Shown here piece after piece: positions 1-11,400 of a DNA stretch of 64,000 nt (position 1 is the first letter of the stretch; each line of letters starts with the position of its first letter). The DNA comes from Argopecten irradians. Taxonomy: Eukaryota; Mollusca; Bivalvia; Pectinida; Pectinidae. The position numbers were made by a program, and so were the translations under genes. The notes below the pieces were generated by a model. The model ran no database searches. It saw only the letters and a list, made by a program, of their open reading frames with translations, and was not told where the DNA came from. The stretch spans positions 35,265,604 through 35,329,603 of the forward strand of contig NC_091142.1 of the NCBI RefSeq assembly GCF_041381155.1, given 5' to 3'.

Positions 1-70
1 CTTTTACGATCATGCAATAGGGGCAGCAGGTACAATTCTTACGCCCTACATGCAGGGTCAAAACTATACA
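1..70 (-). repeat. Inverted fragment of the 1.7-kb repeat region
   Basis: Positions 1-70 resemble the reverse complement of about 1718-1785. Both share GGGGCAGCAGGTACA and ACATGCAGGG with small differences. The first 17 bases, reverse-complemented, give the TGCATGATCGTAAAAG start of the dispersed repeat seen at 2026 and 60964. This is therefore the edge of another copy, on the opposite strand, cut by the window start. Confidence 0.6.
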
Positions 71-454
71 CTGTGGTAGCGTTCAGAATAACAAAAGTTT
101 TCATAGAAATGATTACATACTTTTTGACAGAAACTTCAATAAGAATATTTGACTCCCACTAAGAATTATTGTTGTACCAAGTTCATCATTCATATTATTT
201 CTGAGTTGGATCCGCGTTGCTAGATATCTACATATTTCACAATGTGTCTGCAGGCTTACCGGGATGGGTGATTAAGTGGTTTACATCCATTTGCTTCTGT
301 CCAGTCGGTTTCTTGGATCCGGCGTCCGGCCATGAAGCAAACGATAAGTAAGATAGAAGACAGCGTTCACTAACTGCTAATAGCTGGATACATATTTGTC
401 TTTACGTAGTTCAATACATTCATAAATGTTTTCTGCTTATCGCTCATCGTAAAG

Positions 455-730
455 AGAGCAGGACGACTGGATCGCCCGTTGTCAGTATAATGTGACCGAT
501 TGGGATGCGTTGCTGGGTGTCTTCGGCGATATGCTTCAGTGATATAGCACTATAAAAAGGAAATCAGTTCCACTATACAATAAGACGCAATATGAATATA
601 GCGCAGTCTCCCAAAACACGCACCTTGCACTTTACATCCGCTACACACTGCATAAATGGGAGGCCTTGCTTACATGACCCTTGCTGTTATTAGAACGTTA
701 ATACATAAAAAAAACACAAACAATAAATTC
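455..730 (+). repeat. Dispersed repeat family R1, copy 1 (3' part)
   Basis: This copy shares a long ordered series of blocks with 1772-2020 and 61160-61427: CGCCCGTTGTCAGTATAATG, TGTCTTCGGCG, CAGTGATATAGCACTATAAA, CAGTTCCACTATA, CGCAGTCTCCCAAAACACGC, then GTTAAT near the end. It lacks the 5' half that begins TGCATGATCGTAAAAGG. No coding frame and no clear tRNA-like head are visible, so the class is undetermined; it is most likely a non-autonomous element. Confidence 0.75.
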
Positions 731-988
731 ACAGCATCAAATCAACAACTGCTAAGCGACAAAAACGTTTTTTGCTAGTTAAAAGGGAAAGAACAATTTT
801 TGGAATATGAACAGCGGTCAAAAAAGAATGATTGGTGTATATATGTCGATTGTCATTTTGCCTGTAACGCCGAAGTTGCATTCACACTCCGTTTAGAAAC
901 AGCAGCTATATATGCGGCATCGCCAATTTTACCAGCAACTTGAAATCGCATGTTTTTACTAGAGCGTCCATCAGGAGTGTATCTTTCG

Positions 989-999
989 GGTTCGAATCC
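989..999 (+). other. Box-B-like site, possible SINE relic
   Basis: GGTTCGAATCC matches the RNA polymerase III box B consensus, but no matching box A or cloverleaf can be drawn upstream. A decayed tRNA-derived SINE fits better than a tRNA gene. A second box-B-like site (GAGTTCGAATCCC) is at 29675-29687, followed by GGGGTAGTAGAAAGGCACTG, again without a foldable tRNA. Confidence 0.3.
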
Positions 1000-1771
1000 T
1001 TGTCAGGTGGTTGTTTATATTGCGATACGATCCTACATGATTCACATTGTCACTTCTACATCACTTCCCGATAGAATCGTTATTATGTAAAAATGAATAC
1101 ACTTTGTATGAATCTTTGACAGGTTTCCAGATTTTGACAAAACTTTGAAAAACTGAATGGTCATTAAATACAAATGAGGCATTGTCATACAGCCACGTCC
1201 GAAACAACAATTCCCCACAAAATTATTACGTATTTTATTATTGCACGTCATTATCGAAGGATTGGATCTTAACATTGTTACATGAATAATACATACATGT
1301 AAAAGGGGATGGCAGGAATGATCTGGCGCTTTACGTGTTGTATATGGTATCGTGTTGTCTTTGATTCTGTTTACATGTTTGTCCCGCCAGAGATGGTATC
1401 GGATTTATTGAGCGGTGCCCTAAAGGTGACAACAGATATGCATTAATGCTCTATCTATCGATTATTAACGCTCACTGTGCAGGGACCTTAGATTTAGGAA
1501 AGGATAACTTGAATTTGGACTTGTTTAGCCCAAAGTAGCGTTCTGATGGGCAGATTGAAATTCTATAAAAAATGGTAGCTTTCTGTGCTAGACGTTTCAC
1601 GTAAGATTAACTACAATTAAATCCGTGAAATCAGATTTTTTTTCAGGTTTTTCTGTCGCTTGAAGGCATACAAAGACAAGGTTAAATTATCTGTGGGTTG
1701 AAGGCATACAAAAACAAGGTTTATATACACTGCCCTGCATGTTAGAAATGTACCTGCTGCCCCTGTAGGCT

Positions 1772-2020
1772 CTGGTTCGTCCGTTGTCAGTATAATGTGA
1801 CCGGGTAGGGTGTGTTACTTGGTGTCTTCGGCGGCATCCTTCAGTGATTTACATGTAGCACTATTAAAAGGACAACAGTTCCACTAGACAAGAAGACACA
1901 ACATGAACATACTGCAGTCTCCCAAAACACACACCTCGTACCTCATACACACTACACACATGGGATACTGTCCATACATGACATTGACTGTTAATAGGAC
2001 ACTAATTAATCAAACAAACC
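1772..2020 (+). repeat. Dispersed repeat family R1, copy 2 (3' part)
   Basis: This copy has the same ordered blocks as 455-730, starting at GGTTCGTCCGTTGTCAG and ending TAATTAATCAAACAAACC. It directly abuts the 5' end of copy 3, so the two lie head to tail with about five bases between them. No coding potential is visible. Confidence 0.8.
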
Positions 2021-2025
2021 ATACT

Positions 2026-2345
2026 GCATGATCGTAAAAGGCGACTTAATTTAGGATCTCATCTTTTCTCTTCTTCCTAACGTCTCCCTTGACACCGCCT
2101 CACTTTTGGCATTCTGTGTAGCGCTCGCCACTCTGAAGTAGTCTCTTGGTTCTACCCCCTGGCCGAGACACACCATAGTCTATAAAAGTTGTAGTTTCTG
2201 CTTCAGATTAGCGTTCAGTATTAAGGGACTTGGATTGGTTCGCACTTTGTCAGTAAAATGTCACCTGATGAGTTGTGTTGCTTAGTGTCTCCGGCGACAT
2301 GCTTCAATTATATAACTCAAGAGGTCCACTTTACAAGAAAACGCA
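2026..2345 (+). repeat. Dispersed repeat family R1, copy 3 (5' part)
   Basis: It begins GCATGATCGTAAAAGGCGAC and follows the copy at 60964 through the CTGGCCGAGACACACC block, GTCTATAAAAG and the TGTTGCTTAGTGTC block. It loses similarity near 2345, before the CAGTCTCCCAAAACAC block, so it is truncated at its 3' end. Confidence 0.75.
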
Positions 2346-5300
2346 TACTTGTCCTTAATTGGCCCTGGCTTTAAACAAGGGGGTAAGGGGCTTTGGCTAC
2401 CATTGATTGGTTTTACCTCTTGCTGTATAGGAATTCTGTCTATAGGTATCGATTTTAACGTCATTATTTTGTGAGCACAATTCACGTCGTCACTATTTGT
2501 CTCCTTGAAATAGCGGAAACTTTGACGTCAGACTTGGACATTTTGATCGGTATCTATAGTAACAAAAAATATACCATACGTCATACCTTCAGAATATCTT
2601 AAGTCTGGTAACAGGGCCTGATAAATCTCTGATCAAGCTCCTCCACACAAATCAGGTTCCCAGCATCCCATACTGTGACAGGGCTATCGAGTGCACTTGT
2701 AATACTTATTAATGGTTGCTTATCTACTAATACAGTATATTGATCACCAAACATCAATTATCGATTTCCCATCGATCTGATCAGTCGCTGCATTCAGTGT
2801 TGTTGTGTTTCATGACTGGACTCTTTACCCTGTACAAACTGGTAATTAAATATGTATGTTTTGAGTTACGCTGAGACCCAAATATCCTAATAATACCATA
2901 TCACACAGTTTATACGTTTATTCAGCTCAGTTATATTGAACAGTGGCTGTCTGTTTTCGATTGTAGCTTTGTAAAAAAAAATAAACGTAATTGTATACAT
3001 GTAAGTACACACTTCACTCGGGTAGGTATATGAGAGGCGTTCGTTTTAAAAACGGAATTCATTTGTAGTCTTCTGCATGATATTTAAGTAAAACAAATTC
3101 AATATAATCGATTTTTTTTATAATTTACTTAACAGTCCATGTCGTAGTTTATGTTAATGTATCTGTCAAAGTATTGAATATAATTATGTGGTATGTACTG
3201 TTATATTAGGGTTCTTGTTTAGATAAGTATGACTTTTAAAATATTCAAATTCCGTTGAAATAGCTCACTAAATACGTTAATTAGTCTAAATTTTCCCAAG
3301 AATTGTCTAATTATTCCAGGTAACTACTATAACGTTAATTAGAAAATACTAATGTAACCAAAGTTCAACATAATAGTAAAAACGCCTGGCCGACTTTTTA
3401 ATCGATTTCAAATATTCGAAATTCCTTAACTTGGGATAGGAATTAGGATGTTAGGTCAATTTTATTCTATTTGATCTTTCCCTTATTCCTTTTTTTACTA
3501 ATAAGATGTAATTCACGAAAAATATCAGAGTATATTACCAGTCTAAAACATGAAATCTAGACATTTTCGTTTATATATGTTTTATATTACGATCATGAAA
3601 CTGAAATATTATTTTTGTATTAACCTGGGGTTACACTAGGAAATACAGAGATATGACATTATTAGATGACAATATCGGCCACTGATACCACATGTTCTAA
3701 TTATAGATACTGGGAGAGGTATTTCAGATAAAAAAGCCTGAAATATAAATTGCTAATTATAAATAATACAAACGTTATTTATTTGGTGCATTATATTACA
3801 CGACAATGTATAGTATAGGTTGTATTGGACATGTGTAACACCGCCAGTGTATGTAATGTGTATATACTGTATGTATGGTATAGAGAGAGTGTATATATGT
3901 GGACTAATTGTTTGTGCGAAAGCTTTTCAAACTTACCGGAGCGTATCTACACTATTTAACTGTACGGCGGGTGGATTTTCTCACTGCCCAGCTTTGTACA
4001 TAGTAATATACTTTAGGGTGTAAGCGACACAACATTACGTGGTCCCACCCCCAATCTACACGCGGTATCTATGTGTAGAACATAAACACACATAATGTAT
4101 ATATAGTGTGGGAGTGGAATGGAGGCGTTTTACCTGTAAACCACTGATAAGGTAAGGGAAATTAACGACTTTACTGATAATGCTGTGTCTGTTAATTAGA
4201 TTAGTTTAGTCCATATCTTTTGTAAGTATTAATATATACATCAAAGAAATGACATATATTTCCACGAGTAGTGGATAAGATACTGTGTTAGTATCATTAT
4301 ACATTAATATATACATCTACATGTTAACATGTATACGTGGCAAACCATGGTTACCTAAAAAATGTATTTAAAGGATTTGAACATGTTGCTTTAGTGGGTT
4401 TAAGGGGTAAGTTTCAGATGGGGAGGGGGTATGGTTACACAAAACACGTGTTTGGGATACCCTAGCTGTTACTAGGACGTCCATGTAATATACCAAAGTA
4501 AAGGATGGACAGGAGTAGATGTGGGGTGTGGATGGAATATGACAAGGGGGTATATATGGGTGAGACGATGATGATAGAAGTAGATATTGAGAGTGGAGGG
4601 ACTATGATAACTGCTGGGGGTAGGGGATGTGAATCTCCGTTAGGATGACTATTGAGATTGGGATGGGGCTAAAGATCCCCCAAATGGGGGTTGTTGGCTG
4701 TATTCCCTTTCGTAAAGAGGAAGAGGGATTTTTCCCTTCTAAATGTTCCTCGGTTGGATATTAGATTAGGATAAAAAACGTTGACCCAACGACCTAGTAC
4801 AATGAGGCGGTTGACATCGACAGCCTGACTGTATAATACTACTCAACGGATTATAAAAGCACTCACAATGAGTAATACCCAATACATTATAGCTGTATCA
4901 CAATGAGTAATACCCAATACATTATAGCTGTAAAGCTATTGATTGGGGTTAAGAACAATAATTCTATTTTACAATATTTCTTAGTATTGTATATTCTATA
5001 CTTCAATCTGCTCTTTATGCAAGACGTCGCCAGATTTTCTAGTAACGAAAACAGTTGTATAACGTGCTTGTGGTGTTTAAATGACAATAAGTCCCGCGTG
5101 TGTCCTAGAGCCACTTATAACCACTGGATGGCCTCTTCAATTACTCGTTTTTATCTTCCTTGGAAGTCGTTTATCATAAAATAGAATCAAACATCAAACA
5201 GTTTGCACTGCTTTACTCGCATGTCATGTAAACAATTGTGGAAACAAAAAATCAACAATGCTCTCAAATAATATGAAAACATCACAGATATTTAGGGAGT

Positions 5301-8300
5301 AGATTACAATTTGTTTTAATTTAAAAATAATTCATTTTTTTGTATGAAATAAAGACTATGGTCACAATATGTACCTAGGTATGTAAATGATAATGAACAA
5401 GTCCTTTTGTAATATTTGGTAACGAGTACCCTTGCTTGGCGAGGACTTACATAGGAAAAGATCAGCGCAGGTGAAGTCAATGAAGGGATATCTTTGATTT
5501 ATTGACCTTTCAACTACCAAACACGAGCTTTTCATGATTATTATGGTATTTCGTCCTCCTTTACCTCAATGTCAATGTTATATGAATGTAAGATGATAAC
5601 AACAATTGTATTGTTTACTTTTGTAAGACGACAACAACGCCATCTGCATGATAATAATGTATGTAGATATGAAACATGAATCTAGTCATAGATAATTTGC
5701 AGTTTAACTTCAAGAGAAACAAATCAAATAATGTCCAATGTGATATGTTATAATTGTGTTCTATTGTTAAAAGTTGTATCAACGTTCCTTATGAGAGACC
5801 CTATTAATAGCATTGCGGATGTTTAGTCTCACTGTTTAACTACCCGCAACTGACAAAACATAAAATACTATGTTGTTCGCTACCTCAAACACGCCCCTCT
5901 TAAACATATATTTACTTTTATAGTAATTACGGAAATATCCGATACAGTTAAAAGGATGGCGACTTTTCGATTAGCAGGTGTATCAATAGTTGATATTGGA
6001 TATTCCCAAACACCGGTGAATATTTACCTACCACTTGTGTGTTAAACTGTATACTGCTGTCCTGTCCAAAATGTAAGTCGGACCCTCTTTCTAATTTTTA
6101 TCGAGATATGTTTTCATGATATTTGTTAACATATACTTTCTTATTTAAACTCAAATACGTGAATTAAATAGTTTTTGTATCTTTCTGCCGTTTACATGTG
6201 ATATGATTGTTGGTTGGGTGTTTTGTAAGCCTGTTTCCCCTTTGGGTGATTAATGCATTGCTTCTATAAAGTCGGAGGTATATCATTTCCGATAACCGTC
6301 CCATTCTGTGTACTCATCTCCGCTATATGTTGACTTTTCACTTGTACACCACTCTCATCTTCATTATCTGTCCATCCACATTACCTTATATTTGACCTGT
6401 AGCTGTTTACTCATTCACATGATGGAATCTTTAGACAGAGTATGTATTCTCTAGGTGATAGTGGCTGCGTCTCCTACACAAGGAATATTGTTAAATCTTT
6501 GATCATCTGATGCTGACTGAAGCTGGTTTGTGTACAAAGCACCAGTTGTACTGAAGGATATGCAATATTGATGGAGATTTCTGGAGTTAGCAACTGTGAA
6601 TCTGGTGATCGATCGCCAGAAAATCTTTTTTAATGGAGACAGACAAACAAGTATAATTCCAATCTTATTTCTGAAATGAAACATGGAATGATCATTTCTA
6701 TACTGAATAGCGGCTTTGTGGGGATTTCTCTTTGACCATTTGAGATATTCTGTGGAACATCCGTATATAATCATGAACCAAATAATATCTATTTAAGATA
6801 TTAATGTACTTGAAATTGCGTTTTAGGTCGATATGGTTCCAATACATATACTCAAATATTGGAACGCAAACCCTACAATAAACTTATTTGATGATATATC
6901 TTTTAATAAATTGGTTGATCTTCAATATTTACTAGAGATCCTACTTGGAAATTTCTTTTATCTTTCATTATTCTCCCTTTCTATTTGACAGTTTGTTGGC
7001 AGATCAATCTAGAAAAGTGTAATACCGTGTGTATGCAGTACTGCTTAATGGTGCTAGCACCAAATCACAAATCCGATTGTATATACATTGTACATCTCAC
7101 AGTTGGGAATGGTGGTTTTTATGAAAACTGTAAAAGGAGCGGGTCGGTGTGACTAGGTCATTGTGTTTACTACAATTGTAAGTCTATGTCACCAAACTGA
7201 CGGACGCTCACGCCGGAGAGCTGGGTTTAATTCCTGGTTAGTTCACTCGACAGACATGTGTATGTTTACCTGGTCCTCTACACAAACAAATGTTATCTGG
7301 GAAAGCTTAATATCAGATATGTAGAATATCAGTACGATATAATAACTGCACAGTACCAAAGTATTTATACGAATGTCAATATTGATTCAGGTAGGTTTAA
7401 TCATGAACTGTACCTTCTGGATTATTTATTAATATCATTTCTGAATACTTCTTTTAATTAAAATCTTATTTATCGCGAACCAAGGCACACCATCTACAAG
7501 TATCTTTACTTTGAACTAGCGGGCTGTCAACGGCGGAGATCGATACTGGATCCGGAGATTCGATAGTCTATTTTTGTCATGTGATAATTAATACATGTGC
7601 ATTTAAAAGCTCGCTCGAGACTCAATCACTGTGAATATGAGCTTTGTTACTTCAGTAAAACAGTCCCTTTAAATTTGACAGAAAACTTTGTACCATATTC
7701 TATAAGAGATGGTAATGGTTCACGCTGGTAAAATCGCACCACACCTATAATACGAGTTCATTGTATAATGTAACACGAGGAATAATAACAGATTTCCATG
7801 TAGTTATGTCTATAGTAAAATATTCCTTTTTTTCAAACAAAAACTGTAATTAATTTACCAATCATAAATTGTGTGGCTTCCGTGTGACCTACCTTACATT
7901 ATCTGTCTTTCAAAACTGGTCATGGTTAAAATATGTTCAGGGCACACCCGTCCTATAAGATATAAAGGTGTTTATACTTGTTTTTAAGTATAGTTGTGCC
8001 TAATGTGACTATTCTAAAAGGTTTTCATTGCAAACAACGGTTTAAAGAATGTGTATATTGAAAATTCAAATCAAACTTTTAAATACATAGCTACAATTCG
8101 TATGTACGGATATTTAAAACCGACAGCTACTCTTGAAATATTCAATTTAGCTGAAATAGTCACTCTGCACCGATGCTTAGGAACATGCAACATTACACTA
8201 CGATGGAAACATAGAACGCAGCAATCCACTGACAGAATTAAGTCGGATGCCTCATCACAAACATTAATAGCAAATGATGTGTTATTAGGTTAATTCGTAA

Positions 8301-8470
8301 AGAAGCTTCCAGAGCTAGATTTTGCTAATTGTGCGATGACCGGATAATCATATATCAAAAGTGACAAGATATCAAACTAAATATGTAGATCGGACTTTCG
8401 GTACCCGGGTGCAACTGCATGCTTGTAACTAAGATTGATTGATTAACTGTTATTGATTTATTGTTTTACA
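2346..8470. other. AT-rich region without supported genes
   Basis: I see no exon with recognisable protein similarity or good splice sites here. A 35-bp direct tandem duplication lies at 4863-4932, and a G-rich plain strand at about 4390-4700. The sequence AAAAT|GTAAGT near 6070 could be the donor of a noncoding first exon of the NLR-like gene, since that gene's start exon is preceded by an acceptor at 8471; this pairing is inferred only from the sites. Open frames here, for example 6451-6774 on the minus strand, have no family features. Confidence 0.5.
4863..4932. repeat. 35-bp tandem duplication, two copies
   Basis: The unit starting TCACAATGAGTAATACCC is present twice in succession without visible change, so the duplication is probably recent. 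It falls in noncoding sequence. Confidence 0.85.
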
Positions 8471-8478
8471 GGGACAAC

Positions 8479-11400
8479 ATGGACCCAGCTTGGGCCAACA
8501 AGTTTAACAATGCCAGCAAAGAACGAGAGTATTTAGCCAGAACAGCATGGTTGCTTTTAGATGGTGGGACAACTGCGCTGAGGACAGTCTTCGACAGCGT
8601 GCATCCACCATTGAACCTCCGGGACCATCTCGCGCAGGCGCACGTGCGAGCAGTACTTTGCCGTCTTCATGAGGAACAAAATGTGATATCAGAAAACCAA
8701 TGGAAACTTTTGTATCCTCTAAAGAAAAAGCACGTGCTGTCTCAGAAGTATGATAGTCACTTACTTCTGACCCTGCTACAGTCTATCTGTCACCTCTGTC
8801 CTCCCTATCCTAATGGATGGCACGCACAACCAATGTCGACAGACAGCAGTCTGGCCGCGGATATCGTCAGGATGCAACTCCTTCACCAACAGGTGGCCTC
8901 TATGGGTAGGTAATTCTGCATTCAAGCATGTTATATAATATTGGTCAATATAATCTCATGCAGGTTTGTTTATACGGATAGCCAAGGATGATATTTAGGC
9001 TATAAAAATCAATACAATGAAAACGGTCTTAAATATATAGTTCATATTTAAACAATGGTTTCTTTGTGAAGCTTCCTACACTATATTATTTTAAAGGTTT
9101 ATGGTTTGTATGATGTGTACAAATATATTGTTGAATCCATGTACGTTAAAGATTGAAAAATAACTCGCTTTAAAGGTTCCAACATTCAAATATTGAGAAA
9201 ACGTATTAATTATGGTAAATTCTTGTGGTAAGAATTGTCAGTTGTGCAATACATGCCAGAAGGATATAATTACAATAAGTTGTTTTTACATTGACAGAAA
9301 CCATGACGCTTGATGAATATGCCAGAATTTGGCGGCAGGCGCGTGATGTGCTCTTCCGGTTGGGTGGTCCACCAATTCGGGTCAAGATACATAGAATAGA
9401 ACACGAGGTGATGACACAGGAGATGCAGACCCATTATATCAACACGTTCATGGCGGGATGGGGAGACGGGCGGAGGGTTATTTCTACTCCCAAGTCAGCC
9501 GACTCACTTCGGAAAGCGCGGAGGAATCGCCAAGCCAAACACAACAACGACCAAAACGGTAAGATTCAGATAAATACTAAACTAAATATGCAAAGAAGAT
9601 AACTATAACTTGAGTCACTATCAGGTGTCCTCTATGGTTCTGTATACAACAAAGTGAGTAGTGAGTTGATTAATACGCCAAAACGATAATTTACAAACAA
9701 ATAGTTTCCATATTTTTTCTTAAGATATGCTACCCCGTCCAATCACGAAAGTATTATAGCATTTGTCATTAGACGTTATTTAAATTATAAAAAAAGAAAT
9801 CTTACTTCTCTTTTTAGTCTTTAAGCAATTTAGGGTATTATTTAGTTTACTTCATTTGTTCCCTTGTACTATCAAACGCCTACATCAGCGCCAAGTAACG
9901 AATACACGTGGCCGGTCTACTATACAGGTATCAATGCCTGTTTAGACGTCTTAAGTGCTACAATATTGCAGCTTTTTACCTCCCCCTGTATATTCGTCAA
10001 CAGGTCTATCACCTGAGGATAAGGTTGTTTGGAGGAAGATCCACAAGCCGTTGGTCGATAACGTGGTCGCAGACGACATACTGGACAGGCTTCAGCAGAA
10101 CCAGGTTATAAAGTTCAGTGACAGACAGGAAATCCTGGCAATCTCAAAGAACTCGGACCGGATGATGAATTTACTAGACAAGATACTCCACTCCAAGAAT
10201 TCGTCTGCTTTAAAGGCACTGATTGAGGCGATGAAGTTCAAATACAAAAGTATACACGACCAGGCCGTACAGATCAGGAAGGAGACTTACAAGAATGGAG
10301 TGCGGGATAATGTTGGTAAGTCAGATGATAGAGTAAAACTCGAGAAGAAAGGAGGAGTGCCAATTTGGGCCCTCTGGTGGCCATGACCGATAAGCATTAT
10401 TGTTGTTCACAGATACCCGGGGGTGAGGACAGCATGATATGACATTTGATTAAGGTCAGGTCGGAGTCCCTTGTGGGTTATGGGGGTCAAACAGGAGGGG
10501 CAATTTTCTGTTTTGTCTAGTTTTGTTTGAACCAAATTATATTTTTGAATGATTTTTTATGAATAATGATGAATTTATATGTTAGAAATAAAACATTTTG
10601 GAAAATATGACCTAGTGTAAACAAATAGGTCACAGTGACCTAATTTTGTTAAATGTAAATTATTCAAGAATAAAGTTAATCTGGTGCCATAATGTACCAG
10701 ACAAAATGCTATATACATATTAAATTGCATTGAGCTATATATTTGCATATTATAAACTTAGGCAGAGGAGAATATTGTGGATTAGAAAGGATTTTGCAGG
10801 GGGTGCAGGGGGAGGGGGTGCAGGGGGGGAGAGGTGAGGAGGATTTTTAATTTTCAAACTTTAAAACACCAATAAATGTTTCTGCTTCCGTTTAGAGGGT
10901 CATATACATGCTCAAATACTTTGCTATACAATTTTGAAATGCAATAATTATTTTGTAAATATTTTAATTTGCATTGTATTATATACACATGTATATTATA
11001 TGTAGTTAAATTCTCTCAAATGCAATTCATTACAAAAAATAATATTATTTTAGTCAGTTCGTCTTATTTTTGAACATATCAATACATTTATTGGTGTTTT
11101 AAAGTTTAAAAAATGAAAAATTCTCCACCCCCTTTCCCCCCTCCTGGTGCCCCTCCTCAATCCCATCTCAACTTTTTTCTGCTATACAATGGCACCAGAT
11201 AAACATTTTTCTTTTATGATTGACATTTTACAAAATTAGGTCACTGTGACCCAGTTTTAGACATTAAGTGACATTTTCCGAAATGTTTTATTTTTAACAT
11301 ATAAATGCCTTATTATTCATAAAAATCATTCAAAATTATAATCTGGTTCCAACAAAACTTGACAAAACAGAAAATTGCCCCTCCTGTTTAACCCCCATAA

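Noticed and set aside
4903-5184. 93-codon plus-strand frame overlapping an opposite frame
   Set aside because: It starts inside a 35-bp duplication and has no recognisable feature.
6451-6774. 107-codon minus-strand frame
   Set aside because: No family motif, no splice partner, and composition like the surrounding AT-rich DNA.
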